From contig CAJUFV010000004.1 in the NCBI GenBank assembly GCA_910585795.1, positions 1 through 8,210 on the forward strand: a stretch of 8,210 nucleotides of DNA. Direction: 5' to 3'. This document shows positions 1 through 7,581 of this stretch, piece after piece. A program made the translations under genes and the position numbers. How positions within the stretch are numbered: the first letter of the stretch is position 1; every line of letters starts with the position of its first letter. The notes beneath the pieces are model-generated. The model did not search any database and had not been told where the DNA came from. It saw only the letters and a list, made by a program, of their open reading frames with translations. The DNA is from an uncultured Clostridia bacterium (GTDB lineage Bacteria > Bacillota > Clostridia > UBA1381).

Positions 1-575
1 TTATTCAAAATCAGCTGACACAGAAATTTAACCGCAGTCCTGCAGCGGCGGAATTGGCTGTATACACAGGAATAGACATAAAGACAATAACTGATATTCT
101 TAATGCTGTAAAGCCTGTAAAATCCATTTATGAGCCTTTAAGCGATGATACAGACACTCTAACCATAGCTGACAGCATAGCGGATAAATCAGTCACCTTT
201 GAGAATGATATTGCCGCGGCCGATGAAGCGTGTTATATACGGACCGTAACAGAAAACACTCTGACAGGGGCGGAAAAAGAAGCGGTAATATTATTTTATT
301 TCAGGGGTATGACATACACGAAGATAGCGGAATTAAAACAGATTACCGCCGCTGAAGCGCGGAATTTTATAGCCAATGGACTGCGTAAGCTCCGTAAGCC
401 GAAAATATTAAAACAATTAATTGAGTCGTATATTGACAGCCGTACACCATTTTATCGTTATAGGGGGCTAGATAAATTTAAAACAACATGGACAAGCTCA
501 ACGGAGCAGGCTGTAATGGAACGTGAACACATTAACAGACAGCTTTGTAATGAACAAGAAATAAACTTAAAATAA
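1..575 (+). CDS. Sigma-70-family RNA polymerase sigma factor, C-terminal part (5'-truncated by window)
   Basis: The frame is open from base 3 to the TAA ending at 575 (190 codons), so the gene starts before the window; the TTG at 54 is internal. The first ~50 residues resemble sigma region 3, with QLTQKFNRSPAAAELAVYTG matching the usual 'L.R.P...E.A...G' pattern and a following acidic 'IADSIAD' linker. Residues 87-131 resemble region 4: LTGAEKEAVILFYFRGMTYTKIAEL, then a helix-turn-helix ending GLRKLRK, which in this family contacts the -35 element. About 60 residues follow region 4, a longer tail than usual. The helix-turn-helix is divergent: 'ITAAEARNF' replaces the usual 'G.S...V'. This suggests an alternative or mobile-element sigma factor rather than the housekeeping one. 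Regions 1-2 are not visible. Tandem terminators follow directly, so this is the last gene of its transcript. The family call is fairly secure; the regulon is unknown. Confidence 0.75.
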   Translation, partial: IQNQLTQKFNRSPAAAELAVYTGIDIKTITDILNAVKPVKSIYEPLSDDTDTLTIADSIADKSVTFENDIAAADEACYIRTVTENTLTGAEKEAVILFYFRGMTYTKIAELKQITAAEARNFIANGLRKLRKPKILKQLIESYIDSRTPFYRYRGLDKFKTTWTSSTEQAVMEREHINRQLCNEQEINLK

Positions 576-586
576 CAAGCAAAAAC

Positions 587-635
587 AAAACCGAATATGT
601 AACAGATAATTATTCCGTTGCATATTCGGTTTTTT
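587..635 (+). terminator. Intrinsic terminator of the sigma factor gene
   Basis: AAACCGAATATG pairs perfectly with CATATTCGGTTT across a 21-base loop, and the right arm runs into a T tract ending at 635. It starts 12 bases after the stop codon at 575. Confidence 0.85.
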
Positions 636-639
636 ATAT

Positions 640-678
640 GCCTGTATAAGCTCCGTATTAGGCTTATACGGGCTTTTT
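640..678 (+). terminator. Second, tandem intrinsic terminator
   Basis: GCCTGTATAAG pairs with CTTATACGGGC (11 bp, one T-G wobble) and is followed by five T. It lies five bases after the first terminator. Two back-to-back terminators insulate the sigma gene from what follows. Confidence 0.75.
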
Positions 679-942
679 ATGTGTCGGTCTGTTAGGTTTT
701 TGCAATGCCGTTGAAAAGGCATATTGGCTATTAAACAGCCTGATAAAACCTGATACTTTGACGATGTTTGAATAGTTGCTAAAAAGCCTTTTCCCCCGCT
801 GTATATCTGCATATACAACAATTTTAGTTGATATGTGGTGTCAGGTGATTATAGATATTTGTTTAAGAGCTTTAAAGTAACTTTTCAAGGGGCGGTATAC
901 TGTTAGATATTTTAATTTGCATGCGTATAGTATTAATAAATT
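679..942. other. Intergenic stretch with no gene seen
   Basis: No coding region with a ribosome binding site, tRNA or rRNA is recognisable here. A minus-strand frame spanning 567-821 crosses both terminators, is Cys/Tyr/Asn-rich without domain character and lacks a convincing SD, so it is treated as chance. The base composition is AT-rich and no promoter is convincing until 1105. Confidence 0.5.
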
Positions 943-989
943 TTTGACCGATATTTGACCGCTACAATCATGAAAATAGCGGTCAAATA
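943..989. repeat. TTTGACCG half-site cluster with 13-bp inverted repeat
   Basis: TTTGACCG occurs directly at 943-950 and 954-961, exactly 11 bases apart, and inverted at 980-987. The second and third copies sit in a perfect 13-bp inverted repeat (952-964 TATTTGACCGCTA; 977-989) around a 12-base centre. No T tract follows, so it is not a plain terminator. It could be an operator, or an attachment or arm-type site of a mobile element whose cargo includes the upstream sigma gene. The assignment is open. Confidence 0.6.
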
Positions 990-1104
990 ATATTACGCTA
1001 TAAAAAGTATAAACAGAAAAAATGGCTTATCCATGCAGTTTGTAGCATATTATGAAAAGATATAAAAAATTTATTATCTATCTGTAAATTATATAAAAAT
1101 AATG

Positions 1105-1133
1105 TTGTATAATGTTTCCGAATGTGCTATAAT
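1105..1133 (+). promoter_or_regulatory. Promoter for the SNF2 helicase / glycosyltransferase unit
   Basis: TTGTAT (1105-1110), a 17-base spacer, then TATAAT (1128-1133) preceded by TGC, an extended -10. Transcription would start near 1140, giving a leader of about 60 bases to the ATG at 1203. Confidence 0.7.
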
Positions 1134-1202
1134 TATAAGATACAGATTAGGAATTAAAATTACTTGTGCATCACAGAGACATATATAACAGAAAGGTTAA
1201 GT

Positions 1203-4200
1203 ATGAAAATTACCGAGGCAATGATTAAAAAATCCTGTTCGTCAACTATTTATAAGAGAGGTCTTGAATATTTCAGAGAGGGCAGGGTGCATCTAAGAAA
1301 ACGTGAGGAAAATTTAATAACTGCTGTTGTGGACGGAGAGGCAATCTATAATGTTCAGGTAAGACTGAATGATGACACAGTGGAGGACTGCTTCTGCACA
1401 TGCCCTTATTTTGAAACGATGAATTCTGTGTGCAAGCATATTGTATCTACGCTTAAACAGCGTCAGAAGGAGCTTGATGAGGGCGCTGACTATATTGATG
1501 AAAATGATAAGATTGCAAAAACGCTCTGCGGCGGATTCGCGGCGAAACAGTATACAAAAGGGCAGCTTTACGCTAAATTTACAATGCATATAAGCAGACT
1601 TGTGCCTGACGGCGCGGCTTATGGCATGTCAATGGAAATAGACGGGAATAAGCTACGTGGCATTGAGAATTTTTTGGAAAGCTATATGAAGGGTTCAGAA
1701 TTTAAGTTTGACAGATATTCCTCATATAATCCTTTGTTTACGGAATTTCCTGAGTATCAGGATAAAATAATAAAGATTCTTGCTGAGACCTATGAAAACC
1801 GTATTGCTGACGCACAGATGTATATGAAGGCCGCATATCAGACATCCTTTGGCTCAATGGCGGCAAAGCGGATTTTTTCGCTGCTTGACCATACAGATTT
1901 TAACATTGTATTTGACGGTATGAATATGGGAAGCGTTAGAATCGTTGAGGATAATCCTGATATTATAATTGATGTAGATGCCGCCGCAGGCGCAATAGAT
2001 ATGTCCGTAAGTGACCGGGGATTTGCGCTGACCCGTGACGGAGAGTGGTTCTGGTATGAGAATATAATTTATCATACAGACATGGAATGGCGCGGATATT
2101 TTATGCCGATATATAATGCTCTTGCTGCGGACGGACGAACACAGATAAGCTTTAAGGGCGAAAACACAATACTGTTTGCGACGCATGTGTTGCCGGAAAT
2201 AAAGGGCAGGCACGGAGTTATAGCAAGAGGTATAGACGATGTGGTTGTGGATGCGAAGCCGTTGTTTGATATTTTTTTTGACGCTTCAAGAGGCGGAATA
2301 ACAGCTGTAATAAGAGCGAATTATGGAAGTATTGCGATTCATCTGCCATCAGATAATAACAATGACGGTAAAATTATTGTGCGTGATTTTGAAAAGGAAA
2401 ATGAGATTCTTTCATATTTTTCTCAGTTTGCGTTGAACGACGGAGTGTTTTCTCTCTATTCTGACAGGGACATATATATCTTCCTGTCGGATATGATTCC
2501 AGAGCTTAGTGATAAGGCTTCAATGCATTATTCGGACCGCTTCGCAGGACTTAAAATAACAGATAAAGTTAATATAAACGCATCTGTGAGATATAAAGAA
2601 AATGTTGATTTGTTAGAGGCTGATTTTGAAACAGAGCTGTCATATGAGCAGATAAATGGTATTTTAAACGCGGTAAAGCTGAAAAAACGTTTTTACCGTC
2701 TGTCAAACGGGAGCTTTATTGACCTTGAGCATAGTGAGCAGAAGGAAATTTTTAATCTGCTTGACCAGCTTGATTTTTCATTTGATGATATAAGAAACGG
2801 CGCAAAGACAATTTCAAAGTATCATGCTCTTTATCTGAACGCAGTTGACAATGTAAATAAGGATGAAAGCTTTGTAAAATATATTGAAGATATAAAAAAC
2901 AGAGAAGCAAAAATTCCTGATGAGCTTAAAACAGTTTTAAGGGGTTATCAGCGTGATGGAGTACTGTGGCTTACACAGCTTTCATATCTGGGTTTTGGAG
3001 GAATATTGGCTGATGATATGGGTCTCGGCAAGACCTTGCAGGTTATTGCGTATATAAGAGGCGTGTGTCCTGACAGACCGGTTCTTATTGTTGCGCCGAG
3101 CGCGCTTACCTATAACTGGCAGAGTGAAATAAATAAGTTTACTCCTGACGCGTCGTCGATTATTATAGACGGTCCTAAGTCAGTGCGTGACGAGCTTATA
3201 AAAACGGTAGATAAGTATGAGTTTGTAATAACATCATATCCTATACTTAGGCGTGATATAACAATGTACAGTGAGATTGAATTTTCGTACTGCTTCATTG
3301 ACGAGGCTCAGCATATAAAGAATCCTAAGACAATGAACGCCCGAAGTGTAAAAAAAATCAATGCCGGACATAAATTCGCGCTTACAGGTACACCGGTTGA
3401 AAATTCACTTATGGAGCTATGGTCAATTTTTGACTTTATAATGCCCGGATACCTTTACAGCTCACATGAGTTTAGAAATCGATATGAAACACCGCTTGTT
3501 AAGGACGGAGACTCAATGACGGCTGACAGCTTCCGTATGAGAATAAAGCCGTTTATGATGCGGCGTATGAAGTCGGACGTTCTTAATGAGCTTCCAGAAA
3601 AAATAGAAAATACAATGTATGCGGAGCTTACGGAAGAGCAGGAAAAAATGTATATGGCGTATCTTTCTCTGGCAAAGAATAAAACCGCAAGACTGCTGGA
3701 GGAAGGCGGTCAGGGTAAAATGAGGATTTTGACGCTTCTTATGCGGTTAAGGCAGATATGCTGTCATCCGACGCTGTTTGACGAAAATTATGACCGTGAC
3801 AGCGGAAAACTGAATCTGCTTATGGAGCTTGTCACAAGCGCGTCGGACTCCGGACACAGAATATTGGTTTTTTCCCAGTTTACGTCAATGCTTGAAATAA
3901 TTAGGGATAAGCTGGAGGAAAGAGGAATATCGTCATTTTATCTGGACGGGCAAACACCGCCGTATGAAAGGGCGGAGCTTTCTCAGCGCTTTAACAGCGG
4001 AGAAAAAAGCGTGTTTTTAATTTCGCTTAAGGCGGGAGGCGTAGGACTGAATCTTATCGGCGCCGATATGGTTATTCATTATGACCCGTGGTGGAATCCG
4101 GCTGTGATGGACCAGGCTTCCGACCGCGCTTACAGAATAGGTCAGACACGGGCAGTACAGATTATACGTCTTGCGGCAAAGGGAACTATAGAGGAAAAAA

Positions 4201-4310
4201 TACTGCGTCTTCAGGAAAATAAGCGGAATCTTGCGGATGACATTGTACGTGTAAATACTGATACGTTTAAGAATCTGTCGAATGAAGAAATACTTGCATT
4301 ATTTAATTAA
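1203..4310 (+). CDS. SWIM zinc-finger SNF2-family DEAD/H helicase-like ATPase
   Basis: A 1035-residue Swi2/Snf2 ATPase, expected to move along duplex DNA and remodel DNA-protein complexes in the cytoplasm. An N-terminal SWIM finger is seen: C65-T-C67, nine residues, C77-K-H79. A long middle part (roughly 110-580) fits the SNF2-associated region of bacterial members. The ATPase core follows: motif I DDMGLGKT with K610, motif II DEAQ at 700-703, motif III LTGTP at 727-731, the C-terminal helicase lobe, and motif VI QASDRAYRIGQ at 971-981. All catalytic motifs are intact and the length is normal for SWIM-SNF2 proteins. ATG 1203 is preferred over the upstream in-frame TTG at 1164 because GAAAGG lies just before it and MKITEAMIKKSC is a typical beginning. 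The gene is promoted from 1105 and followed after 14 bases by the glycosyltransferase gene. Bacterial homologues are widespread but of poorly defined role; links to transcription recycling or defence would be inference. Confidence 0.92.
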   Translation: MKITEAMIKKSCSSTIYKRGLEYFREGRVHLRKREENLITAVVDGEAIYNVQVRLNDDTVEDCFCTCPYFETMNSVCKHIVSTLKQRQKELDEGADYIDENDKIAKTLCGGFAAKQYTKGQLYAKFTMHISRLVPDGAAYGMSMEIDGNKLRGIENFLESYMKGSEFKFDRYSSYNPLFTEFPEYQDKIIKILAETYENRIADAQMYMKAAYQTSFGSMAAKRIFSLLDHTDFNIVFDGMNMGSVRIVEDNPDIIIDVDAAAGAIDMSVSDRGFALTRDGEWFWYENIIYHTDMEWRGYFMPIYNALAADGRTQISFKGENTILFATHVLPEIKGRHGVIARGIDDVVVDAKPLFDIFFDASRGGITAVIRANYGSIAIHLPSDNNNDGKIIVRDFEKENEILSYFSQFALNDGVFSLYSDRDIYIFLSDMIPELSDKASMHYSDRFAGLKITDKVNINASVRYKENVDLLEADFETELSYEQINGILNAVKLKKRFYRLSNGSFIDLEHSEQKEIFNLLDQLDFSFDDIRNGAKTISKYHALYLNAVDNVNKDESFVKYIEDIKNREAKIPDELKTVLRGYQRDGVLWLTQLSYLGFGGILADDMGLGKTLQVIAYIRGVCPDRPVLIVAPSALTYNWQSEINKFTPDASSIIIDGPKSVRDELIKTVDKYEFVITSYPILRRDITMYSEIEFSYCFIDEAQHIKNPKTMNARSVKKINAGHKFALTGTPVENSLMELWSIFDFIMPGYLYSSHEFRNRYETPLVKDGDSMTADSFRMRIKPFMMRRMKSDVLNELPEKIENTMYAELTEEQEKMYMAYLSLAKNKTARLLEEGGQGKMRILTLLMRLRQICCHPTLFDENYDRDSGKLNLLMELVTSASDSGHRILVFSQFTSMLEIIRDKLEERGISSFYLDGQTPPYERAELSQRFNSGEKSVFLISLKAGGVGLNLIGADMVIHYDPWWNPAVMDQASDRAYRIGQTRAVQIIRLAAKGTIEEKILRLQENKRNLADDIVRVNTDTFKNLSNEEILALFN

Positions 4311-4324
4311 CGGAGGTCAGGGGA

Positions 4325-5983
4325 TTGAAATTCAGAGCAATATTAAATGATGATTATGACCTTGATGATGAGGAGTTTGAGGAATTCAAATTAAAACCGT
4401 GGCATAAAACGGTAATATATTTCCTTGTTATATGGGTAATAGTTAATATACTTGCCGTTATCTATATAAAGGCGGGTAAATTTATATATTTCTGGGATGA
4501 TTCAACCTACTGGGACATTTCCAGAAAAATAGCGTCGGGAGCTTTTAATGATGGGGGCTTCTGGAATAATGTTTATAATTCAATAGCGCAGCAGGATTAC
4601 AATTATATCGCGGGACTGCCTTCGGCGCTGATTACGCGCGTATTTGGAGATTCAAGGCTTGTCTACATTCTCGGACTTGTAAATATGTATCTTCTTCCTT
4701 CGTTTGTGATGATATATCTGCTGGCAAAGAAGGTAAGTAAAGCGCCTAAAATTGCGGTTGTGATTGCGATACTTTTGTGTCCGTCTATGATGTTTCTGAC
4801 TTTTAACGGATTCGTTGATATAGGCGGACTGCTTATATGTCTTATCTGCTTTAATCTTTATTATGTAAGAGCGGATAAGAAAATACAAACCGGAAGGGGA
4901 ATATGGAGGTACATCTTAATTGGTTTTCTTCTGGTTGGTATGATGCTGTGGCGCAGGTGGTACGCCTTCTTCGCGGTATCATTCATAACAGCGATGCTGG
5001 CGGACTGCGTGCTGTTCAGGCGGAAATGGTACGGGCCCGCGCTTGCGATTGCCGCGGCTGGTATAGTACTGCTTGTGTTTTTTCGTGATTTTGTATTTTA
5101 TAAGCTGCTTCAGGATTACGGAAATCTTTATTCCGGTTATAAATTTTCGGCAGGTACTGATTTTAAGCTGATTACCAGATATTTCGGTATAATTTATATA
5201 TGTGTGCTCGCGGTATTTTCTGCCGCGGCGGGAATAAATAAAAAAGAATATTGTACTGTGTTTATGTGGCTTCAGATGATTGTTTGTCTGCTTATGTTTA
5301 TTTCTACGCAGACGCACGGACAGCAGCATTTGCTTTTATATATTCCGTCGATTATAATGCTTGCTCTTATTGCTGTGAAGCATATTACAAGGGAATGGGC
5401 TTTTATAGGAATAACGGCTCTGGCAGCGCTTCATTCGGTTTTTGTGTATATTCCGCGTACACAGCCGAGGAATATACAGGAGATAAAGCGTCTGGCGCTT
5501 ATACCGACTTTTTCAATGCTGCCGGTGTCAAGAGACGATACGGAGGAAATTCTTGCCCTGAAAAGAAAGCTGGACAGCGTGGTTTATGAGGGAGATACGC
5601 TTGGCGTGCTTGCGTCATCATTTTTGCTGAATGAGGATATACTGAAGAATGTGGAGCCTTCTCTGGGACTGAAATCGGCAAGGGACAATTATATTGTATC
5701 TCTGCCGCAGGTAGACTCCAGAGACAGGGATTTATCCGCTTTGTATACAGTGAATTATGTACTCGCTGTAATACCGGCACAGACACATCTGGCGGAAGGC
5801 AGTCAGACTGTTGTAACGGAGGCTGTGAGAAGCTTTGCGGAATATACGGATATTGCGACGGCTTATGAGGAAATATATGACTGTGAAACAATAATAGGTG
5901 ATATGACTATAAAGCTGTTTCACCGTGTGCGTGACGAAGTGCGAAGCGATATAGCGTTATTTGAGGGACGTCTGTATAAATAG
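4325..5983 (+). CDS. Multispanning membrane glycosyltransferase, GT-C type (putative)
   Basis: A 552-residue polytopic membrane protein. The N-terminal ~27 residues are acidic and cytoplasmic (NDDYDLDDEEFEEF). The first membrane helix spans about 28-50, and the first outer loop carries W57-D58-D59 and D64 in 'FWDDSTYWDISRKIASG', the acidic loop position typical of GT-C enzymes that use lipid-linked sugars. About ten further hydrophobic helices follow up to ~375, with an 'HGQQHLLLYIP' segment near 335. A soluble domain of ~170 residues closes the protein, probably outside the cell. The TTG start is well supported: GGAGG lies 8 bases upstream and the preceding stop is only 14 bases away, so it is probably co-transcribed with the SNF2 gene. 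Donor and acceptor are unknown; cell-wall polymer or protein glycosylation is possible. No functional tie to the helicase is apparent. No terminator is evident after the stop. Confidence 0.7.
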   Translation: MKFRAILNDDYDLDDEEFEEFKLKPWHKTVIYFLVIWVIVNILAVIYIKAGKFIYFWDDSTYWDISRKIASGAFNDGGFWNNVYNSIAQQDYNYIAGLPSALITRVFGDSRLVYILGLVNMYLLPSFVMIYLLAKKVSKAPKIAVVIAILLCPSMMFLTFNGFVDIGGLLICLICFNLYYVRADKKIQTGRGIWRYILIGFLLVGMMLWRRWYAFFAVSFITAMLADCVLFRRKWYGPALAIAAAGIVLLVFFRDFVFYKLLQDYGNLYSGYKFSAGTDFKLITRYFGIIYICVLAVFSAAAGINKKEYCTVFMWLQMIVCLLMFISTQTHGQQHLLLYIPSIIMLALIAVKHITREWAFIGITALAALHSVFVYIPRTQPRNIQEIKRLALIPTFSMLPVSRDDTEEILALKRKLDSVVYEGDTLGVLASSFLLNEDILKNVEPSLGLKSARDNYIVSLPQVDSRDRDLSALYTVNYVLAVIPAQTHLAEGSQTVVTEAVRSFAEYTDIATAYEEIYDCETIIGDMTIKLFHRVRDEVRSDIALFEGRLYK

Positions 5984-6000
5984 TTTACAAATAATTAACA

Positions 6001-6022
6001 CTTGAATTGTTGACAATTTAAG
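6001..6022. promoter_or_regulatory. Palindrome overlapping the -35 box (candidate operator)
   Basis: CTT-G-AATTGT-TG-ACAATT-T-AAG is a 22-base palindrome with one non-canonical position per arm. Its right half covers the -35 hexamer TTGACA (6010-6015). A dimeric repressor bound here would block the promoter. It may partly reflect AT-rich chance. Confidence 0.45.
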
Positions 6023-6038
6023 AAAGTGGATTTATAAT
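6010..6038 (+). promoter_or_regulatory. Consensus housekeeping promoter
   Basis: A perfect TTGACA (6010-6015), 17-base spacer and perfect TATAAT (6033-6038). Start would be near 6045, leaving a leader of about 110 bases before the TTG at 6156. It drives the zinc-ribbon membrane protein and probably ridA. Confidence 0.85.
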
Positions 6039-6155
6039 ATAGAAAATTGACCGCATGGCAGGTGATTTTCTTTATAAAAATGTTTCAGTGCGCGGAGGCG
6101 GCTTCGTTTGGAAAAATATTCATATAATCGTAATCAAGCAGAGGAGTGTTGAATT

Positions 6156-7034
6156 TTGAGAAGCTGTATATATTGCGGCAGAGACCTTGAAAAGGGAGAG
6201 GTGTGCAATTGTCCACAAAGCGCTGCGTATCGCGCCGCGAAGGAAAAGAGCTCGCAGACCAAGTCTGAGACGAAGGAATCGCATAAAAGCTATAATTCAA
6301 ATCCGTATAGGACGGAAAATTCGTATAGAACAGGTTACGCGGGCAGAGAAAGTAAATTTGAGAGAGTAAAAACACGTTTTCATACAAAACGCGCGGCTAA
6401 AAAATCAACTAGGAACGGTAGTGTAAATCCTGATGGATTTGTGAGGGGATTTTTGAGATATATAGCAGATTTTATTAAATCTCCTGTCGATAAAATAACC
6501 AATCCGGGCCATATCGGGAAAGCTTCGATTATGGCTATTGCGGCGCTTCAGGGAGCGGTGCTGTGGCTGTGTGTATTTTTTGTAATGCGAGGCGGCACAG
6601 TCAGTCCGTTTAAGCTTCTTTCGTCTGCGATGGGATTAAGCGGTGAGGGTTACGGACTTGTGGGAATGATAATTTTAATAATTTTGTCCGGAGCGCTTAG
6701 CGGAATAGTATTGTTTTTTCTGTATTCTGGAATATTTTATTTTATCAATAGATTTCTTATGCGTTTGAGGACTCCGTACTGGCAGTTTTGCGTACGTCTT
6801 GCGTGCACATGGATACCGTTTACTGTGGTATGCGCAATCGGAGCGGTATTGAGCGTATTATCTCCGATAACCTTGGCGGTTCTAATGCTGTGCGGAGCGG
6901 TATCGGCTGTGATACTGTCATATGAGGCGCTTAAAACCGAATGGATTTCACAGCCGGCCGGTAAGGTGCTCTATGCTATGATACTCGGATATTTTGTATT
7001 TTTTGCTGTAATATGTCATCTATTATTGATATAA
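6156..7034 (+). CDS. Zinc-ribbon plus Yip1-like membrane protein
   Basis: A 292-residue protein in three parts. Residues 4-19 form a short zinc ribbon: C4-x2-C7, nine residues, C17-N-C19. Residues ~20-90 are a basic, Ser/Lys/Arg/Tyr-rich and probably disordered linker. From ~95 on, 'FLRYIADFIKSPVDKITNPG' leads into about five hydrophobic helices resembling the bacterial Yip1 domain. The family's biochemical role in bacteria is not established. The TTG start is supported by GAGGAG (6141-6146) with a 9-base gap and by the zinc ribbon beginning at once. A consensus promoter sits upstream. The next gene begins 31 bases after the stop with no terminator between, so the two may share a transcript. 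The domain call rests on topology and the Cys pattern, and is moderately sure. Confidence 0.65.
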   Translation: MRSCIYCGRDLEKGEVCNCPQSAAYRAAKEKSSQTKSETKESHKSYNSNPYRTENSYRTGYAGRESKFERVKTRFHTKRAAKKSTRNGSVNPDGFVRGFLRYIADFIKSPVDKITNPGHIGKASIMAIAALQGAVLWLCVFFVMRGGTVSPFKLLSSAMGLSGEGYGLVGMIILIILSGALSGIVLFFLYSGIFYFINRFLMRLRTPYWQFCVRLACTWIPFTVVCAIGAVLSVLSPITLAVLMLCGAVSAVILSYEALKTEWISQPAGKVLYAMILGYFVFFAVICHLLLI

Positions 7035-7065
7035 ATAGATATAACAAATGAAGGGAATGGTAAAA

Positions 7066-7437
7066 ATGAAGGAAACAAAAACAAGTAACGCTCCTGCCGC
7101 GATAGGCCCGTATTCACAGGCTGTAACGATGGGTAATATTCTGTTTACATCAGGACAGATTCCTGTAAATCCATCAACAGGAGAGATTCCGGACGGAGTG
7201 GAGGCGCAGGCAGAGCAGGCGATGACAAATGTAAAGAACCTTATAGAAGCGGCGGGTGGAAAAATTGAAAATGTAGTAAAGACTACGGTATTCATAAAGG
7301 ATATGAATGATTTTGCCAAAATAAACGAGATTTACGCCAAATATTTTACAGAGCCTTATCCGGCACGCTCATGCGTGGAGGTAGCTAGACTCCCCAAGGA
7401 TGTTATGCTTGAAATTGAAGCGATAGTTGAGCTGTAA
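7066..7437 (+). CDS. ridA: RidA family enamine/imine deaminase
   Basis: A 123-residue protein, the family's usual size. RidA hydrolyses reactive enamine/imine intermediates such as 2-aminoacrylate released by PLP-dependent threonine/serine dehydratases, working as a cytosolic trimer. Recognised landmarks in order are SNAPAAIGPYSQAV near the start, LFTSGQIPVNPSTGE, VVKTTVFIKDMNDFA, and the signature PARSCVEVARLPKD, whose R101 corresponds to the catalytic-site arginine of E. coli RidA (R105). The start is set at 7066, preceded by AAGGG (7051-7055). In-frame ATGs at 7048 and 7057 would add residues absent from the family, and 7048 has no SD. It probably shares the promoter at 6010 and ends at the terminator at 7475. 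No sequence oddity is seen. Confidence 0.96.
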   Translation: MKETKTSNAPAAIGPYSQAVTMGNILFTSGQIPVNPSTGEIPDGVEAQAEQAMTNVKNLIEAAGGKIENVVKTTVFIKDMNDFAKINEIYAKYFTEPYPARSCVEVARLPKDVMLEIEAIVEL

Positions 7438-7474
7438 ATGTGGTAAAAGCATATAGAAACAGTATTCTATTCAT

Positions 7475-7509
7475 AACCGTCCTATGTCCGTAGGGCGGTT
7501 GTCTTTTTA
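7475..7509 (+). terminator. Intrinsic terminator of ridA
   Basis: AACCGTCCTA pairs with TAGGGCGGTT (10 bp, one wobble) over a six-base loop, followed by GTCTTTTT. Read on the minus strand it has no T tract, so it acts in one direction. Confidence 0.9.
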
Positions 7510-7516
7510 TCTTCGC

Positions 7517-7545
7517 AAAAAACACACATCATTAAAAATGATGTG
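7517..7545 (-). terminator. Terminator of toxin mRNA, module 1
   Basis: On the minus strand CACATCATT and AATGATGTG form a perfect 9-bp stem with a three-base loop, followed by TG and six T (complement of A 7517-7522). It would end the peptide message near 7517. The stem ends one base before the -35 box of the opposing antisense RNA. Confidence 0.75.
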
Positions 7546-7546
7546 C

Positions 7547-7575
7547 TTGACATAGTACTGTTATTGTGATATAAT
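7547..7575 (+). promoter_or_regulatory. Promoter of antisense RNA, module 1
   Basis: A perfect TTGACA (7547-7552), 17-base spacer and perfect TATAAT (7570-7575) with the extended TGA before it. Start would be about A7582. As good a match as this it should be very active, as expected for an antitoxin RNA in excess over its target. Confidence 0.88.
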
Positions 7576-7581
7576 TCAGAT

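Noticed and set aside
567..821. Minus-strand ORF of 84 residues downstream of the sigma gene
   Set aside because: It crosses both intrinsic terminators, has no convincing SD and shows no domain-like composition.
1164..1202. Longer start (TTG at 1164) for the SNF2 gene
   Set aside because: It adds 13 residues not typical of the family and has no SD; the ATG at 1203 is preceded by GAAAGG.
4903..5589. Overlapping plus-strand frames (4903-5088 and 5251-5589) inside the glycosyltransferase gene
   Set aside because: They are shadow frames of a well-supported membrane protein gene and lack plausible ribosome binding sites and composition.
6055..6159. 34-codon ORF (ATG at 6055) in the leader of the zinc-ribbon gene, ending over its TTG start
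   Set aside because: The overlap would allow coupling, but there is no SD before the ATG and the peptide has no recognisable features; chance is likely.
7048..7065. Upstream ATGs for ridA
   Set aside because: They add residues absent from RidA proteins, and the one at 7048 has no SD.
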